The notes beneath the pieces were generated by a model. The model was not told the origin of the DNA. It made no database searches and worked only from the letters and a program-made list of their open reading frames with translations. A program made the translations under genes and the position numbers. Below are positions 63,001 through 64,000 of a stretch of DNA of 64,000 bases, in pieces. Position 1 is the stretch's first letter; each line of letters starts with the position of its first letter. Source of the stretch: Gordionus sp. m RMFG-2023 (Eukaryota > Nematomorpha > Gordioida > Chordodea > Parachordodidae); the NCBI RefSeq assembly GCF_954871325.1, contig NC_088775.1:50941561-51005560 (forward strand). The letters are read 5' to 3'.

Positions 63001-64000
63001 AATTCTGAGTTCAATGATATAAAAATTTTTAAATTAAATTTAAGATGTTAGCCTTTTCACTCCTAACATTTTCGCGACAAAAATATTATTTTTTGAACCG
63101 GAAACGTAAAAAAATACATCTAAGCATAATAATATAGGAAATTTAATTCTGAGTTCAATGATATAAAAATTTTTAAATTAAATTTAAGATGTTAGCTTTT
63201 CCCTTCGAACGTTTTTACCACAAAAAAATTTTTTTAATTTATTTTTTGAACCGATAACGTAAAAAATTACATCAAAGCATATTTAGATAGGAAATTTAAT
63301 TCTGAGTTCAATGATATAAAAATACTTAAAATTGCGTTTAAGATGTTAGCCTTTTCTCTTCGAACGTTTTTAATACAAAAATGTTTTTAATATTTATTTT
63401 TTAAACCGATAACGTTAAAAATTACATCAAAGCATATTTAGATAGGAAATTTAATTCTGAGTTCAATGATATAAAAATTTTTAAAATTAAATTTAAGATG
63501 TTAGCCTTTTCCCTTCGAACATTTTCGCGACAAAAATATTATGAACCGGAAACGTAAAAAAATACATCTAAGCATAATTGGATAGGAAATTTAATTCTGA
63601 GTTCAATGATATAAAAATTTTTAAAATTAAATTTAAGATGTTAGCCTTTTCCCTTCGAACATTTTCGCGACAAAAATATTATTTTTTGAACCGGAAACGT
63701 AAAAAAATACATCTAAGCATAATTGGATAGGAAATTTAATTCTGAGTTCAATGATATTAAAATACTTAAAATTGCGTTTAAGATGTTAGCCTTTTCCCTT
63801 CGAACGTTTTTACCACAAAAAAATTTTTTTAATTTATTTTTTGAACCGATAACGTAAAAAATTGCATCAAAGCATATTTAGATAGGAAATTTAATTCTGA
63901 GTTCAATGATATAAAAATACCTAAAATTGCGTTTAAGATGTTAGCCTTTTCTCTTCGAACGTTTTTAATACAAAAATATTATTTTTTGAACCGGAAACGT
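60100..64000. repeat. Large right-hand duplication, copy 2 (runs off the window)
   Basis: Matches 50340-55580, but with one 453-bp unit instead of two and without about 892 bp of copy 1. Marks in order are GTTGGCAGTTTCCC (60196), TACATCAACGC, ATTTACGCGAAAAAAATATT, ATAATAATATAGG, CTGAGTAGAATG (61509), TTCCAACG (61865), CATATGTAG, AATTTAAAAATGAG (62841), GATGTAAGCC (62889) and the shortened B tail ATATTATGAACCGG (63541). The end of the copy lies beyond 64000. Confidence 0.83.

Larger units (their letters stand above)
1..64000. repeat. AT-rich dimeric satellite DNA array filling the window
   Basis: Every line of the window can be read as alternating A (about 154 bp) and B (about 145 bp) monomers, giving a dimer near 299 bp and roughly 215 dimers in total. 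Two segments are nearly constant in both monomers: one from GGAAATTTAATTCTGAG to GATATAAAAAT, and one from AAGATGTTAGCC to CCCTTCGAAC. The parts between them separate A from B. Neither edge of the array is reached. No unique sequence, gene or inserted mobile element interrupts it. Satellites with nucleosome-sized monomers are typical of eukaryotic centromeric or pericentromeric heterochromatin; the location here is inferred. I do not recognise the family. Confidence 0.98.

Noticed and set aside
1-64000. CRISPR array
   Set aside because: There are regular repeats but no unique spacers: the entire period is repeated, with monomers of about 150 bp and no cas-like genes.
1-64000. Transposon, LTR element, rDNA spacer or telomeric repeat
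   Set aside because: No terminal inverted or long direct repeats with target-site copies, no coding remnant, no rRNA-like segment and no short G-rich telomere unit were seen; only A and B monomers are present.
1-64000. tRNA, rRNA or other RNA genes
   Set aside because: No cloverleaf-like G+C-richer segment or A/B box pair was recognised; the only richer segments are the short CpG boxes repeated in every monomer.

Overview
The whole 64-kb window is one uninterrupted tandem array of an AT-rich satellite DNA, with both ends inside the array. I find no gene, RNA gene, transposon, virus-like element, CRISPR array or unique sequence. The basic period is about 299 bp, a dimer of two related monomers. 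Monomer A is about 154 bp (first copy 1-154) and monomer B about 145 bp (first copy 155-299). Both are about 24-25% G+C by hand count of a consensus-like copy. At about 299 bp per dimer the window holds roughly 215 dimers, or about 430 monomers. This type of sequence points to a eukaryotic nuclear genome, most likely pericentromeric or centromeric heterochromatin or another large heterochromatic block. I do not recognise the satellite and cannot name the species. CpG is not depleted (about five per monomer), which would fit a lineage with little germline CpG methylation, such as many invertebrates, but that is inference.

The array is layered. Level 1 is the A/B dimer. Level 2 is a set of monomer subtypes: A with a G-T4-AATATT tail, A with a GCTTTAAG/CCATCGAAC signature, A with a 15-bp deletion (GCTCTTTCC), B with a T7 tract, B with CGCGATAAAA, and B with CCCTCCGAAC. 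Level 3 is kilobase blocks of ordered variants that recur at fixed offsets: 3,251 and 4,901 bp (3.7-11.0 kb), 1,037 bp (13.3-14.9 kb), 2,686 bp in tandem (23.9-29.2 kb), 2,823 and 598 bp (32.2-37.3 kb), 2,235 bp (39.4-43.6 kb), 1,046 bp (47.1-49.0 kb) and 453 bp (50.5-51.4 kb). Level 4 is very large copies. The 15.1-24.7 kb region recurs at 29.25-39.4 kb with a rearranged middle, and 50.3-55.6 kb recurs at 60.1-64.0 kb with two clean length differences (453 and about 892 bp).

Two domains can be told apart. From 1 to about 39.4 kb, blocks are young and nearly identical. From about 39.4 kb to the end, copies differ more, carry private variants (ATAATAATATAGG, ATTTACGCG, CTGAGTAGAATG) and contain more small indels and out-of-register junctions. 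This is what repeated unequal crossing-over and gene conversion would leave, with a recently homogenised part beside an older or peripheral part. There are no genes to work together; any function would be structural (chromatin or centromere) or through satellite transcripts, and neither is shown by the sequence.
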